Shown one piece after another: positions 21,901 to 33,299 of a stretch of 64,000 nucleotides of DNA. This stretch comes from Maniola hyperantus. Taxonomy: Eukaryota; Arthropoda; Insecta; Lepidoptera; Nymphalidae. A program made the translations under genes and the position numbers. Location: positions 1,841,383 through 1,905,382 of the forward strand of contig NC_048550.1 of the NCBI RefSeq assembly GCF_902806685.2, written 5' to 3'. The notes beneath the pieces are model-generated. The model saw only the letters and a program-made list of their open reading frames with translations. It was not told the DNA's origin and searched no databases. Positions within the stretch are counted from its first letter, which is position 1. Every line of letters starts with the position of its first letter.

Positions 21901-24900
21901 ATCTAAATGCTTACCCTGGCTTCAAACCATGTGTAAGCCACTGTGTATTCATGACATGTATAAGTAAGCAAAGCAATAAATCTTACCTAGTACCATCAAG
22001 CTCCTGTTAATGTTATTGGCTTCCTCCAGAGTCTTGCCGCTGCTCTTCGTGCGCTTGGTCATCTCGCTACCGGCTAAGTCCACGAAGTTCATCTTGCCGT
22101 GTGTTGAGCACGTGATGTCGCGGTCCGAGCCTACATCGCGACGTATTCTCACGCTGAGTAAAGTGTGGGATCGGGAAGAGTGGGCGTTCATTGCGTGAGC
22201 GCCGACCGCTCGGTTCCGCATCCCTGGGGTAAACGATGGATGGACAAACTAGAGGAAATCTGCCTTATTTTACCATCTTATTATAACCATCGGACTAAGA
22301 ACAAAGGTTTAAATTAATAACATTATCATCCTGGGACATGGAATACTTAATCGACATTAGGTATAATTATTTAATAAAAACGATGGACCTACCCTCCTCC
22401 AATACTGCAAACAGGTCGTCCAGCTCTTCACAATCCACAGTGAAAAGGTTCTCCACGTAAAAACTCCGACTCTCTTTCGACCATCTCACTTGCTGTGGTT
22501 TTCTAGCACTGCCTGGGTTTAAAAGGTCTATTACCTAGAACATAAAGTTTTGTAAATACTTTTTTATTGTACCTAAATAAAACGAAAATAATGTAAAGCT
22601 TATTTTATAGGCGCTTGAAAAAACCGAACAGAAAATATGAAAATTTGTAAAAAATGTTCACAACGGCGCGCGGGTAATTTTAAGAATGTTAACTCATAAG
22701 TGAATGTTAAATTTTCAGTAAAAAATGAAGATGTTAATTAATGTTGAATTTTCAGTGAGATTTGGAGGATGTTAACCCATCGATTCATGAATAAAGTTAA
22801 AATTTTGAAATTGTTAACTTTAAGTTACCTGTTTGGGTATAAAATTTTTGTTAGTTTATTGGAGTAAGTATATTATTTTCTGTTGGGTTCAAAACATACC
22901 TTTTCATTGTATATTTCCAAAAAGGAAGCTTTCAGAATGTAGTGGCAGTCGGGGTGATCGCGGATAAGTTGGTAGAGATACACGAACGACCGCACCACCA
23001 GCCCGTGCTCTGGAGAGTAAGGGCTTGCTCCCCTCTCCACCTAAATATAAGATACATAAATGTAACTATATAGTGATAATCTGATGTCTGTGATAGTCTG
23101 ACTGATCCATCAACGCACAGCTGAAACCAATGGATGGATCGGGCTGATAGCTGTTATGACGTAGTCATCAGCTAAGAAAGGATTTTTGAAAATTCAACCC
23201 CTAAGGGGGTGAAATAGGGGTTTGAAATTTGTGAAGTCCATGCGGATGAAGTCGCGAGCATAAGCTAGTTATTTCATGACAGAGACAACGATCTACAAAG
23301 CCAAAATGTCATTCTAAAGGCTGTATATGTATATTACTTTCTGCCGCGTACTGTATGTACCTAGGTAATTCCTATACCTACGTGGTGCTAATTTCCCTGA
23401 CATAGTGCATAATGAAACGTGTTAACTGTTACACTTACATCACGCGATGTGTTGTTATGCTCGCGACAAATCAAAAAGCTTTTATTACAGAACTATAGCA
23501 TCCGCGACAATGCCAGCGACGTCGTCCGCGTAGATTTAGGTTTTTTAAAAATCCCGCGGGAACTCTTTGATTTTCCGGGATAAAAAGTAGGTAGCCTATG
23601 TCACTCTCCAGGCTTTTATCTATACCCATGCAAAAAATCACGTCAATCCGTTGCACCATTGCGACGTTATTGAAGGACAAACCAATAAACCAACAAACAA
23701 ACACACTTTCGCATTTATAATTAGGGTACTGATTATTATAGGTAAATACAAATAGGTAGGTACCATCTACCACTACCACTAGTTATGAACGGTAACATCG
23801 ATCGAATGACCCCAGGCATATAAAATATTTAAATAGACCTACATACATAGGCAGATCGCGAATTTTATTTGCTTACTCTATATTTTGCAAACCACTGCAT
23901 CGTTGGACTATTGGTTAGCACTGCGGACGACGAGGCCCTGCGTTCGATTCTCGGGTCGGGCCAAAAATTGTTAGATATTGAGTTTTCTGTCAATAAACAT
24001 ATTGTATTGTATAAAACGGGCACATATTACCACGATTGATTAGTCTATTTTTAACTGCCGATATTTGGATTCGGTTGCATGAGTCCAGGCGCGGATCCAG
24101 CCTACAAAAAAGGTTGTGGGCACCGCCACCCAAAAATCAGCCAAGTGCGAGTCGGCTTTTTATTCGCGAGCGCGATTTTTTTTACAATCTTGCCTATAGA
24201 AGGCGCATTGTTTCCTTTAAGGCAACCCCCGAAAATAAAATTTTCTTTCGGCCCCCGGCCCTCGAGATTTGTGGAGCCCCTTGGTCCGTGGGCCAGTGGC
24301 ATTTTAGGTTTCTATTAGGGTTGTGGGCATGCCCATCACGCCCACAACGGTGGATCCGCGCATGCATGTGTCGTGGTCACGACGATACTGCAGTGCTGCG
24401 AGAGATGAAGTACGAGCTGTCGTGTTCAGTACCGATCTACCCTCTTTCTTCTTCTTTTCGCTGTAACTTCACGAGCTGTCCGGCAAAATACACTCACAAC
24501 GTCACTATTAACTTTGATGTCGTCCAGTCGTGACCACGTCTCATGCAACTGAGTCGAAATATCGGCAGTTAAAAATCATCTAATTATTCGTGGTATGTAC
24601 CTCTTTTGTACAGTGCAACATGTATGTACAATACGTTCGTTTTGTTCAGCAGCTTTGCTTGTTTTCTAAGAACTTACAAGACCCGGTGGTCCTGTTAACG
24701 TGTGCGTTTTTCCACTGCCCGTCTGTCCGTAGCAGAAAGCTGTGCAGGAGAAGCCTTCCACCGCCATTTCCAGCAGACGTTTTATGCCACTGTATTCTAA
24801 GACATCCTCCTGTGCAAACAATAAGGTTTAGAATATTATAGAATAGGTAGGAATAAAGTTTAGCGCGTTGCGTTGCATTGCGTCGCTCGGCGTCGCAGCG

Positions 24901-27900
24901 TTGACACTGCGTCGTTTTCCCATTGAATTATTATGCGTTTTCCATATATTTTAAACGCACGCGACGTTTCAATGGATCGACGAACGAGAGAGAAAGAGAT
25001 TATAATATTATCTATCAGTCTATCTTGGTGCAAGAAAGACTGATAATATCATAATATGGGATAAAGGTTATGAACACAACTGGCTGCGACGTCGTGCGTC
25101 GTCGCAACGCAGGTGTGGCATACAATGCGTTGAACTTGTTGCGACGACGCAACGCGCTTTACTGTAAATGTTTTTGGCACAAATAAATAAATAAATAAAT
25201 AACAATAAAAAAACTTACCAAAATGACTGGTATGCGTGCCTATGTAAAGTCTATGTTTTGACTAGGAAACAAAATACGTGTGCGCCACACCGTGAAAGCA
25301 GTAGGTAATATCTCGAGGGAGCCAAAGAAGAAGAACGGTGGTAAGGAAATTCCATTTTTAAACACTTACCTGCGTGGCAGCAGGTTCGAAGACAACGTTG
25401 TAGGAGAACAGCTTGGGCTTCTGCGCGAGCGAGATGCCGTTGACGATGATCTGCCCTTTGCCGGGGAACTCCAACATGTCCCGCTCTTGTAGAGATCGCT
25501 CCCTATCGTTTACAGGCCGGACTCTATGAGAAAAGCATACCCAATGATCTAAACTCCAAAAAGAACAATTATATAGCTCAACGGTACTGCTGCTGCAGCC
25601 AGTAGCAATTGGTTAAACTGTGAATCGATTGCATTCGACTAAATATGCTATGCCACAAGACTCGCTTCGCCTGCCCTTCATCCAGCATCACCTCCTACTC
25701 GACCTTGATTTGCTACGGATATCAGCGGTTCACATTGCATAGCAAGCCCCTCCCCCGTTCCCACTCGGGTAATTTCTGGTTTCGTGTTTTTCAAAAACAC
25801 TATAGGGTCCATATAGGACAGGCAAGACTGCGTACAGATCACTGTAACTTGCCCCCTGACGTTTTGTTGGCACCATTGCAAATCGCCAATAATAAACCCT
25901 AAGTTCTAAGGAATAAAGCAAACAAAGCAATGTTGCCAACATGACCGCAGGGGACAAGTTTAGTGAACAGTCTATATAGAGTCGGGGTGATGGATGCCAT
26001 TGTGACTATGACTGACCAGTGCCTGCAGATTAAGTGTTTCATGCTTCTTTCATCCTTATTCTTAGATACCAATAAATACATATTGAAGCGTATAAAATGA
26101 CGCAAGATTACCGGACAACTACGTTGATATTATCTTCTTCGCCATTGAGGGTTATACTGGAACTGGACCCGTGGTTGCTGCGGTCCAAGCTGCCGGATCT
26201 GCTACTTGCACTGAAACATATCTAAATATATAAAAGGAAAAGGTGACTGACTGACTGACTGATCTATCAACGCACAGCTCAAACTACTGGATGGATCGGG
26301 CTGAAATTTGGCATGCAGATTGCAGACAGCCATTACAACTTAGGCATCCGCTAAGAAAGGATTTTTTTGAAAGGTTTGAAATTTGTGTAGTCCACGCGGA
26401 CGAAGTCGCGAGCATAAGCTAGTTTTCATATATATTTTTTGGAACCTTTTTTTTAAAATTCAGATACAAGTTAGCCCTTGACTACAATCTCACCTGGTGG
26501 TAAGTGATGATGCAGGCTAACATGAAAGCGGGCTAACCTGAAAGGGGTATGTCAAAAACTAACTACCAACAAACTAACTAAAAAAAATCAACGTGGATTT
26601 ATGATACGCCTTGTAAATAAAACCGTCAGCTTTTCCACTGGTGAAATGGATTTTTTTTTTCCAATACCCTGTGTACTTTCGCCCTATGTAGGTAAGTCAA
26701 TTTAGGCGACCATTGAAAACTTTCGTTCGGAAAGTAATTACCTACCGGTGGCCATGTTTTGTGTTTGTTTTGATGTTAGAGTTAATGTTAAGGGCTGTAT
26801 TAGAATACTTTATGAGCTAGAATAATTACATTTTTCATTTTAGATCTTATATCTATATTTCTAGATTAAAAATACCTAGGAGTGAGTCCAAGCATTTAGC
26901 GATAGGTATAATACTTAATTAAGTATCTTATATATCTTTTGATGATATTATTCTTGATATAGGTATTTTTTTATGTTGATGATGTAGGTATTTTTTTATG
27001 TTAGGCTAATTTTAGTTTAACAAAAGTGAGAGAATTTCAAGTTTCAACCCAATCTCAAATAAAGTTTGTTGTAACTCGTAGAGTTTGCGTAGACCCTGCG
27101 TAGACTGTTTTGAGAATATAATGTTTTGATTGAAATTTCTTATGCTAGACTACATTATAGGAGTTCAATTGTTTATTTATTAATCACTTATTAAGTATTA
27201 CGTTATACTAAGGCTAGTAAAATTATGTAAAACTCGGTGATGCCCGCGATTTCGTTCCGTTCCATACCACAGTCGTATTTTTTCAACATTTTGTACGATA
27301 AATCAAAAACTATTATGGATAAAAATTAATAAAAATCTGTTTTAGAATGTACAGATAAAGCCCTTTCATGTGATACCTCATTTGGCATTCTTATTAATCT
27401 TACTTTAAAAGTTGAAAATACTAATTATTTGTTCATTAATAGGTTGTACTTTTTATTTGTGATGTAACCACAAATTTACGGTTTTCAGATTTTTCCCCTT
27501 ATGTCTGCTATAAGACATCGCCAAATTTCATGATTCTAGGTCAACGGAAAGTAGGTTTGTTTCTTGACAGACACGACAGGTAACGAAGTGATCATATAAA
27601 GGTTTCTTTTTCCTTTTGAGGTACGGAACCCTAAAAACGACTAACCTCATGAGTCATGATTCATAGAGTACAAAATCTGTAGAACGGATGCACGTAAATT
27701 ATTGTCTACGATATATTTCATACGAAGCTACGAAAACGGTTCGTTGAATATTCAAACGACTTCCCGCCGCCCGAGTAAGTGACAGCTTTACCTTGTAGGT
27801 TCCGTTTTCGTTAAAAATGGCGGCCTAATGTCAAGGTCCAATGTAATACTTGGAATTAAGGCATTCAAAGTATTATTCCATAGTTTAATTATGTTAGATT

Positions 27901-28870
27901 ACGTGGTAAATCGTTATACCAACATTAGAAGGTATAATGATGATGGCAAGAGACCTAACGGAATTGCGGATGTGGGACGCAACTTGTGTTGACACATTGG
28001 CCCCGTGTCATATCAGGGAGACAGCATCAACAACGGCGGGGCGATTACGTATCTCGCGACAGGCTTGCGACAGGCTTGCGACAGGCTTGCGACAGGCGTA
28101 AATCTCGCGATCATTGCTGTCAAACGTCACACATAACAGCGGCTAGAGAGAGACAGTAATAGCCACAAAGCAAAATAAGAAGAAGAAGAAGAGAGACAGC
28201 AAATGAACTGTCGCATTGCTGATGCTGTCGCTACTGCAACGTTTTACGTAATCAGAATCACCCCGCCGTTCTCAGTAGTGGGCCGACGATGGGTTTCAAT
28301 CTTGACGATCTCTTGTTATATAAAGATAATGTAAAGGCTTTGCAATTGAGTAGACTAGTCATCTAGTTAGCAATGGAAAATAGCTCAAGGTTTAGGATGA
28401 ATAATTCCCTAGCCTTGAGCGCTAACCAACTGGCTTATCAATACTATTTATTCTTTTCTTTCAATAAATTGAATTTAACGTGAATATAACGAACCATTGA
28501 ATTTAAAGCGGCCTCGAGTTTTCTTTTACATGAACGTAGTTTGATTGTGATTTGTATTTAAAAAAAATCTCTATATACATAGCATAATAAAAGGAGTGAT
28601 TTGTGTAATAGACAGACAAAGCTGAGTGTTACTAAGTTTAGATAAGTAGGTACAGTACGCGGCCAAACAAAAGTGATGAACAGTGACAGACAGACAGACA
28701 GACAGATAGACAGACAGACAGACAGACAGATCCCATAAGGGCTCCGTTTTTCCTTTTGAGGTACGGAACCCTAATTATAATGTTCCTCCCGACAGAATAC
28801 GGCCAACAGCAGCCAATCTCAGCGGCAACAAGCCAACTTACCTACGCAGGATTTCCGATTTCTCAAACAT
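18992..28870 (-). CDS. KIF12: KIF12/Klp54D-type kinesin motor protein, 11 coding exons
   Basis: Microtubule motor ATPase. Exons in transcript order: 28842-28870, 26112-26210, 25370-25523, 24678-24809, 22900-23040, 22393-22534, 21987-22223, 20384-20499, 19766-19870, 19472-19589, 18992-19218. They total exactly 1500 nt with every phase matching: 499 aa plus stop. Motor motifs: P-loop GQTGSGKT 122-129, switch I SSRSH 248-252, switch II DLAGSE 281-286, HIPYRDSKLT 326-335, and the TLRYAARAKKIK neck junction in exon 9. A short coiled-coil-like tail follows (LKREVEALQTENHHL, residues about 395-409). The motor resembles KIF12/Klp54D (for example NPGSARKP, VRWSK, FVDLAGSEMTKRTKSSG). The first exon, only 29 nt, is the least certain, but its donor and phase fit perfectly. 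The stop overlaps a GTAAGT that could act as a donor. Human KIF12 is longer. Confidence 0.88.
20023..20290 (-). mobile_element. SINE family A, near full length
   Basis: The reverse complement runs from a tRNA-like head ('catagtggtttaagacttcg' region near 20280) through 'aacatcgtaaggaaatctgt' to 'tgagaggagagctgtgttcg' and 'gatgatgaagga'. It lies in a kinesin intron between exons 8 and 9. Confidence 0.6.
20704..21873 (+). pseudogene. 5'-truncated LINE, reverse transcriptase with frameshift
   Basis: Antisense to the kinesin, in its intron between exons 7 and 8. The frame from 20715 starts at the catalytic YADD box of a reverse transcriptase (ILYADDCTIIYEG) and continues into NIDKTKIMTFNW and WKAHIDIICNKL. 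A frameshift near 21090-21115 moves the protein to the frame that holds LRYGIMFWGNSVDRE and KAQKRCIRAIRNLHW, ending at 21544. About 330 bp of 3' UTR follows, closing in 'aataaagacatttgtatttg' repeats. The endonuclease and most of the RT are missing. It looks like a Jockey/CR1-type element, but that assignment is an inference. Confidence 0.85.
23090..23270 (-). repeat. dispersed repeat family B copy
   Basis: 'ctgactgatccatcaacgca', 'aggatttttgaaaattcaac' and 'gatgaagtcgcgagcataag' mark a family B copy upstream of kinesin exon 5 in the intron. Confidence 0.65.
23288..23356 (-). mobile_element. MITE family N fragment
   Basis: 'ctacaaagccaaaatgtcat' and 'attactttctgccgcgtact' match one end of the element at 61140-61310. 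Only that end is present. Confidence 0.5.
23496..23735 (-). repeat. dispersed repeat family A variant
   Basis: Minus-oriented copy with 'ccgggataaaaagtaggtag', 'tgtcactctccaggctttta' and 'caacaaacaaacacactttc'. Same subfamily as 11240-11465. Confidence 0.65.
23900..23995 (+). mobile_element. tRNA-like SINE head, different family
   Basis: 'ttggactattggttagcact' resembles an A box and 'tgcgttcgattctcgggtcg' a B box, about 45 bp apart, followed by 'ccaaaaattgttagatattg'. This resembles a tRNA-derived SINE head distinct from families A, C and D. It cannot be a functional tRNA because no complete acceptor stem is seen. Confidence 0.4.
24009..24598. mobile_element. TIR element family O with a nested insertion
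   Basis: Outer ends ('acgggcacatattaccacga' and 'attattcgtggtatgtacct') match the family at 28901-29232. The interior halves ('cgtggtcacgacgatactgc', 'gtccggcaaaatacactcac') match that copy too, but here about 265 bp have been inserted near 24090-24358. The insert starts and ends in gcgcggatcca / tggatccgcgc, an inverted terminal pair of its own. It lies in the kinesin intron between exons 4 and 5. Confidence 0.7.
24859..25165. mobile_element. MITE with 'cgacgcaacgcgc' ends
   Basis: The left end 'gcgcgttgcgttgcattgcg' and right end 'gttgcgacgacgcaacgcgc' are inverted relatives. Inside, 'tgaatggat'-type and 'gactgataatatcataatat' phrases also pair imperfectly. No coding frame. In a kinesin intron. 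Confidence 0.55.
26215..26425 (-). repeat. dispersed repeat family B copy
   Basis: Begins 6 bp upstream of the acceptor of kinesin exon 2, with 'tctaaatatataaaaggaaa' and a gact run, and ends 'cgaagtcgcgagcataagct'. It has a deletion of the 'cccctaagggggtgaaatag' block relative to other copies. Confidence 0.65.
26453..26560 (-). mobile_element. SINE family C fragment
   Basis: 'ttcagatacaagttagccct', 'cacctggtggtaagtgatga' and 'gcgggctaacctgaaagggg' match the 3' half of SINE family C. The tRNA-like head is absent. Confidence 0.55.
26600..28020. other. kinesin intron 1; repeats only
   Basis: AT-rich intron DNA. From about 27250 to 27637 it holds a copy of repeat family E ('aaaaatctgttttagaatgt', 'gacagacacgacagg', 'ccttttgaggtacggaaccc'). 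No exon-like segment was found. Confidence 0.5.
28029..28275. mobile_element. TIR element with an internal 11-bp tandem repeat
   Basis: Ends 'acggcggggcgattacgtat' and 'acgtaatcagaatcaccccg' are inverted relatives. Inside, an 11-bp unit (ttgcgacaggc) is repeated about four times at 28055-28098. In kinesin intron 1. Confidence 0.55.
28680..28775 (+). repeat. gaca tetranucleotide run and repeat family E end
   Basis: A run of cagacagacagacagacaga units at 28686-28730 leads into 'ccttttgaggtacggaaccc', the shared right end of family E. It is 70-190 bp from kinesin exon 1. Confidence 0.6.
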
Positions 28871-28900
28871 GATTTTAAGCTTATTTCGTGGTTTAACGAC

Positions 28901-29232
28901 ATATTTTAATGTACCTATATAACGGGTACATACCACGATTAATTTTTGTTTTTATTTGTCAATATTTCAACCCAATTGCACGGGTCGTGGTCACGATGGG
29001 ACTGCGGTGCTGCGAGAGATAAAGTTCGAGCTGTCAAGGGCAATAGCGAACGACCCTCTTTCTTGTTCTTCTCGCTGGAACTTCACGAGCTGTCCGGCAA
29101 AATACACTCACAACGTCACTATTAACTTTCGATGTCGTACGATGCTGTCTTGGTTTGCATAATTCTACCACTGGATTCCACACTGGATTAATCGTGGTAT
29201 GTACCTACCCGTTATATATACATTAAAATATT
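28901..29232. mobile_element. TIR element family O, about 40-bp ends
   Basis: 28901-28943 and 29188-29232 are inverted relatives around 'aacgggtacataccacgatt' (the right end has an extra 'aggt'). The interior contains 'gggtcgtggtcacgatggga' and 'gtccggcaaaatacactcac', shared with 24360-24500. Its left edge is only 30 bp upstream of the kinesin start codon, so it probably contributes to that gene's upstream region. Confidence 0.75.
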
Positions 29233-29539
29233 CTCAAACATGCACTGCTCATAGACCTATAAATGTACCGATATCTACTAAAAAAAATATAGTTTATTAT
29301 CCTAATAGCTTATAGGCATTGCGTGCCGCCGCCGGAAAGCGATTCATAGTTTAGTATTGTGTAAATTACGTTATTATGCGTTGGTCATTTTCACAAGAAT
29401 TACCGAAATTCGCCCACAGTTCGCGTCAATACCCTCACTCGACATTTAGGCACAAAAAGGCATAAAAAGCGGATATGAAAATTATTACAATGCTTAACTT
29501 TTATAACTACCTACCCACGACTTTTTGCAATAACATCTA

Positions 29540-29612
29540 TAGGTTACTAACCATAATATTATGACTGAGAGAGCTATGCTTGGAGTTTCTCTATGTGATC
29601 AAATCAGAAATG
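29540..29612 (+). pseudogene. LINE ORF2 C-terminal fragment cut by family B
   Basis: The frame reads MTERAMLGVSLCDQIRN, which resembles a stretch of lepidopteran LINE ORF2 (endonuclease-reverse transcriptase) proteins. It is broken at about 29605 by a family B repeat. Related fragments of that LINE lie at 30410-30590 and 42780-43170 on the minus strand. Confidence 0.5.
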
Positions 29613-29815
29613 ATTGACTGATTGACTGATCTATCAACGCACAGCTCAAAATACTGGACGGATCGGCCTGAAATTTGGCATGCAGATAGCTATTATGACG
29701 TAGGCATCCGTTAAGAAAGGATTTTCGAAAATTCAACCCCTAAGGGGGTGAAGCTGACTGACTGATTAACTCGGTATGTCAGCTTTTCTTTTTATATGTT
29801 TAGATGTACCTACTC
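29600..29815 (-). repeat. dispersed repeat family B copy
   Basis: 'gatctatcaacgcacagctc', 'tggcatgcagatagctatta' and 'caacccctaagggggtgaag' mark the copy. Its right part is rearranged: it returns to a gact run and 'cttttctttttatatgttta'. Confidence 0.6.
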
Positions 29816-29962
29816 GTACTATGAGAGTATGTAATACCTATACTGGCTTGTGCTTTTGTGCTGGTCAAAGTTTAACGGTAACCGTTAACATAACTTAAAC
29901 CGCCTGTCATGCAAATAACAGCGTAGCTAAGTTCGAAATGAGTTTAATGCGTAAAAAATAAG

Positions 29963-30090
29963 TTTCACGCGCCATTTTAACTTTATGTGTCAAATGTCAT
30001 GTCAAAAGTACGATTTTAGTCCTTATTTTAAAGGTGAACCGTACTTTTGACATTACAGTTGAGACATAAAGTTAAAATGGCGCGTGATAA
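29963..30090. mobile_element. MITE family H ('tcacgcgccattttaactt' ends)
   Basis: 29967-30015 and 30042-30088 are inverted relatives: 'cacgcgccattttaacttta' left, 'ataaagttaaaatggcgcgt' right. A second copy lies at 40695-40822. No coding frame. Confidence 0.75.
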
Positions 30091-30404
30091 CTCGTTTTGT
30101 ACGGACTATGCCTATGTAATTTGCTACCTACGCTGACGAAAAATATTTCCAAATTACCTACTTAATAAAGCAGTGCCTTTGTGCGAATAATAAATATAAT
30201 AAAGTCTATGCATGAACTTCACTGGGGGTTGGCGACTAGAAAAATGGTTGGAACGTTGGAAAGTGGTCGCGTGTTCGTCCACGCGAATTGATTGGTGCCA
30301 TTAAATATTAACTTGGGGCTCTCACTTCACTTCCGCACACACTATACGTAGGAACGGTTAGGGAGGTGTAATTTGATGAAAAGTGCATCGCCCTCTTGGC
30401 CCTA

Positions 30405-30990
30405 ATAAATAGCAAATAACCGATGAACGACCCAAAGAGAGTTAAGAAAATTGTCAATCAATAGGTACGTCCACGGCTGGACATGTAGGTCTCTTGTAGG
30501 GACTTCCGACACGGTCTTGTGCCGCCTGAAACCAACTTGACTCTCTGAAACTCGCTTGATGTCGTCTGCCCACCTAGGAGACACCTGGAGGAGGAGGAGG
30601 ACGCAACGAGCGTAGAGGAGGGGAGCGAAATCGAGGGTGATGACGGATACGCAATGACAGGAGAGGATGTGGGTAACAGGAGACACCACGATCGGCGACG
30701 GGAATGTCCCGTATCTGTGACGTCTGCCCCTAGAATGGGGAGAGTGACCTAATAGGGACAAGGGAGCAGATAGAAAAGAACTTGTAGGGAGTTAAGAAGA
30801 AGCCCCGGGAAAGAGCCATCGAGCAAGTACTGAACGGGCGCCCTCCCGCGTTTCAGCCAGTATAAGCGCAAGGTTGGTGGGGCTATTTATGTTGGTGGGT
30901 GGAGAGTGGTCTACTTAGGGTCCACTTAGGGGAATGGTCTACCAACGCTGCGCTATCCGGTGCAAGGTCGCTTTAGAACCCTAACGTGTT
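30405..30990 (-). pseudogene. LINE ORF2 C-terminal fragment
   Basis: On the minus strand the frame contains SPRWADDIKRVSESQVGF, RRHKTVSEVPTRDLHVQ and PWTYLL. This resembles the end of lepidopteran LINE ORF2 (RWTDDIKRV...SLQETYVQQWT-like). A second piece at 30935-30985 ('gtctaccaacgctgcgctat') continues the same repeat. Stops and gaps break it. Confidence 0.55.
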
Positions 30991-31017
30991 TCGTGTTTTT
31001 GAACTAGGTATGTGCCC

Positions 31018-31600
31018 TGAAGCTGTTGGTGTCTTCGCCCCACTTACCCAGCGCTGGGAGAGCAAGGGAGCTCCCACCTTGGACAAACTGCTCGATCTAT
31101 TCGCACCCGGTTGTACCATGCTTCGAGCTTTACGCGCCTTTATTTCAACCAATTCTTACCTCACACGAACCAAGACATTTTCGCTCACCTGCCGTTCCTC
31201 GATCTGCTTCTGAAGCTGTCGGTGTCTTCGCCCCACTGGCCCAGCGCTGGGAGAGCGAGGGAACTCCCACCTTTGGACAAACTGGTCGTCCCATTCGCAC
31301 CCGGCTGTTCCGTGCTTCGAGCTTTACGCGCCTTTATTTCAACCAATTTCTCCTCACAGATGCCAAGACATTTTCGCTCACCTGCCGTTCCTCGATCTGC
31401 TCCTGAAGCTGTCGGTATCTTCGCCCCACTTGCCCAGCGCTGGGAGAGCGAGGGAACTCCCACCTTTGGACAAACTGGTCGTCCCATTCGCACTCGGCTG
31501 TTCCGTGCTTCGAGCTTTACGCGCTTTTATTTCTTTACCTTCAACAAAGAATTTAATATCATGACTTTTTTGGTAATAGCACCGGACAACTTCTTCCACG
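31018..31600. repeat. 193-bp tandem repeat, three units
   Basis: Units begin near 31018, 31211 and 31404 (tgaagctgttggtgtcttcg and variants). Spacing is 193 bp and unit 3 is incomplete (to about 31535). The unit is not a multiple of 3, so no frame runs through all units, although open frames exist on both strands. The unit sequence ('cccagcgctgggagagcgag') was not recognised. Confidence 0.75.
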
Positions 31601-32124
31601 TGGTTTAAAGATTAAGGATTTTCAAAATCTTTTTAATGGGATCTAGGAAATAAAGAAAACCTACATGCAAAGCCTCACAAGTCACAAGGTTTGAGTCGTG
31701 TGACAGGTTCTTTAACTTGTTGTTTCTGCTTGTTTCTGGTACTACGTTCCACGGTTCAGCCTCAGTTACCAGGTACAATATACTCACCAGCACCAGTAGA
31801 AGCAGCCAAGGCCTCAGCACTCCGGGATATAGACCTGGACAAGGCAGATGGAGGCGCCTTCATGGGTGTCGCTTGCTGTTTCTGGTATCCCATTCCACGG
31901 TTCATGTGAAATAGCTGTAGGTTCTTCAGCGCCATACTTTACACCAAACATTTTATATTCCGAGGATAGAAACGGCACTTTCTTGAAATCATATTTCTTT
32001 GAAAGTTTTATCTTTTTGTTTAATCAGTTTTTTAAATTTATTTTCGAGAAACTTCTTTATTGGACACAAATTTTATCATGGGACTACTGCACACAGATAC
32101 CACAAGCACACATTTAATTAGTAG

Positions 32125-32312
32125 GTATAAGTCCCGCAAATTGCTATTGCGCTGGAACCATGTCTCATTAACATCGAAATGACGTCAGTTTGACGCCATT
32201 CGACGTACCTATATTTAAGTAAAAATATACCATCAGCTCGAAACTTCAGTCTAATGCTGACGTCACTAAAATGGCGGCCACGTGCATTAGCAGTTTGCGG
32301 GACTTATATTGA
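32125..32312. mobile_element. MITE family I ('agtcccgcaaattgctattg' ends)
   Basis: Left end at 32130 'agtcccgcaaattgctattg' and right end at 32308 'attagcagtttgcgggactt' are inverted. The interior has paired 'gacgtcagtttgacgcc' and 'gctgacgtcactaaaatggc' phrases. A second copy lies at 48068-48240. Confidence 0.75.
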
Positions 32313-32775
32313 AAATAGGTCAATGATGTCATTAGGTATTCTTATCACTCCTGAACGAATGCTGCTGCTGTTGATGTTATCAGTTTTTCTTCAACGCGTT
32401 CGATGCGGTTTACGCGTGTAGATTCCTTTTCCATTTTCAGTTGTTACAGAAAAATGTGTCGCTTGCAGTATAATTGCGGGTTGTCTATAATATATTTAAA
32501 ATGTATAGGTAACTCATAGAAAAGTTGTTTAGGATGTAGATAAATCTGTCTGTTTCCAGTTCCGGCAAGATACTTATTACGATGGGAAAAATTTACAATA
32601 CGAAAACATTTGCAATTTAGTTATAGTTGTAAGTAATTTTGCATTAACTGTATTGTTCTTGATAACGAGTATTTAATTTTATAGATGCGGGCTTGCAGTG
32701 TTGTGCTTAAATAGCGGAAAGTCTTTACATCCACTATCACTTGTTTATTGTCTGCAATTATTTTTTATACATAAC

Positions 32776-32989
32776 TATACTCTATCCATGGAAAGAAGTT
32801 AGTACAGCGCTCTCTCTGTTACGTATCTAATCCCATACAAATGATATAATTATGTAGACGAAAATCTTAGTGGGTGCTAACAGTTTTGAATCACACATCG
32901 AACGACTTTAGATTTTTATCTCTATCATTTGTATGGGATTACGTAACAGAGAGAGCGCTATACTAAATTCTTTTCGCGGATAGAGTATA
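32776..32989. mobile_element. 214-bp MITE with about 70-bp TIRs
   Basis: 32776-32847 pairs with 32918-32989: outer end tatactctatcc, then 'gcgctctctctgttacgtat' and 'aatcccatacaaatgata'. A few mismatches separate the arms. No coding frame; no other copy in the window. Confidence 0.8.
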
Positions 32990-33299
32990 CCTATTCTGAT
33001 CGCCCATGTATTAAGCTTTTACAAGAATTCCGTGGGAACTCTGATTTTCCGGATTGAAAATGTCCGTCTCCCGGATGCAAGCTATCTCAGTATAGGTACT
33101 TAATTGCCCGCGACTTCTTCCATGTATATTAAGGTGATCCAGGACAAAACAACTCTATCCCCAAGATGAAACTATCTCTGCGCCAAATTGTGTAAAGATC
33201 TATTCAGCGGATGTGCTGTGAAAAGTGTAACAGACACACTTATCGTCATCTTTCATTATGACATCATTTCATTTCATCATAACACTTTTGTATTTATAA

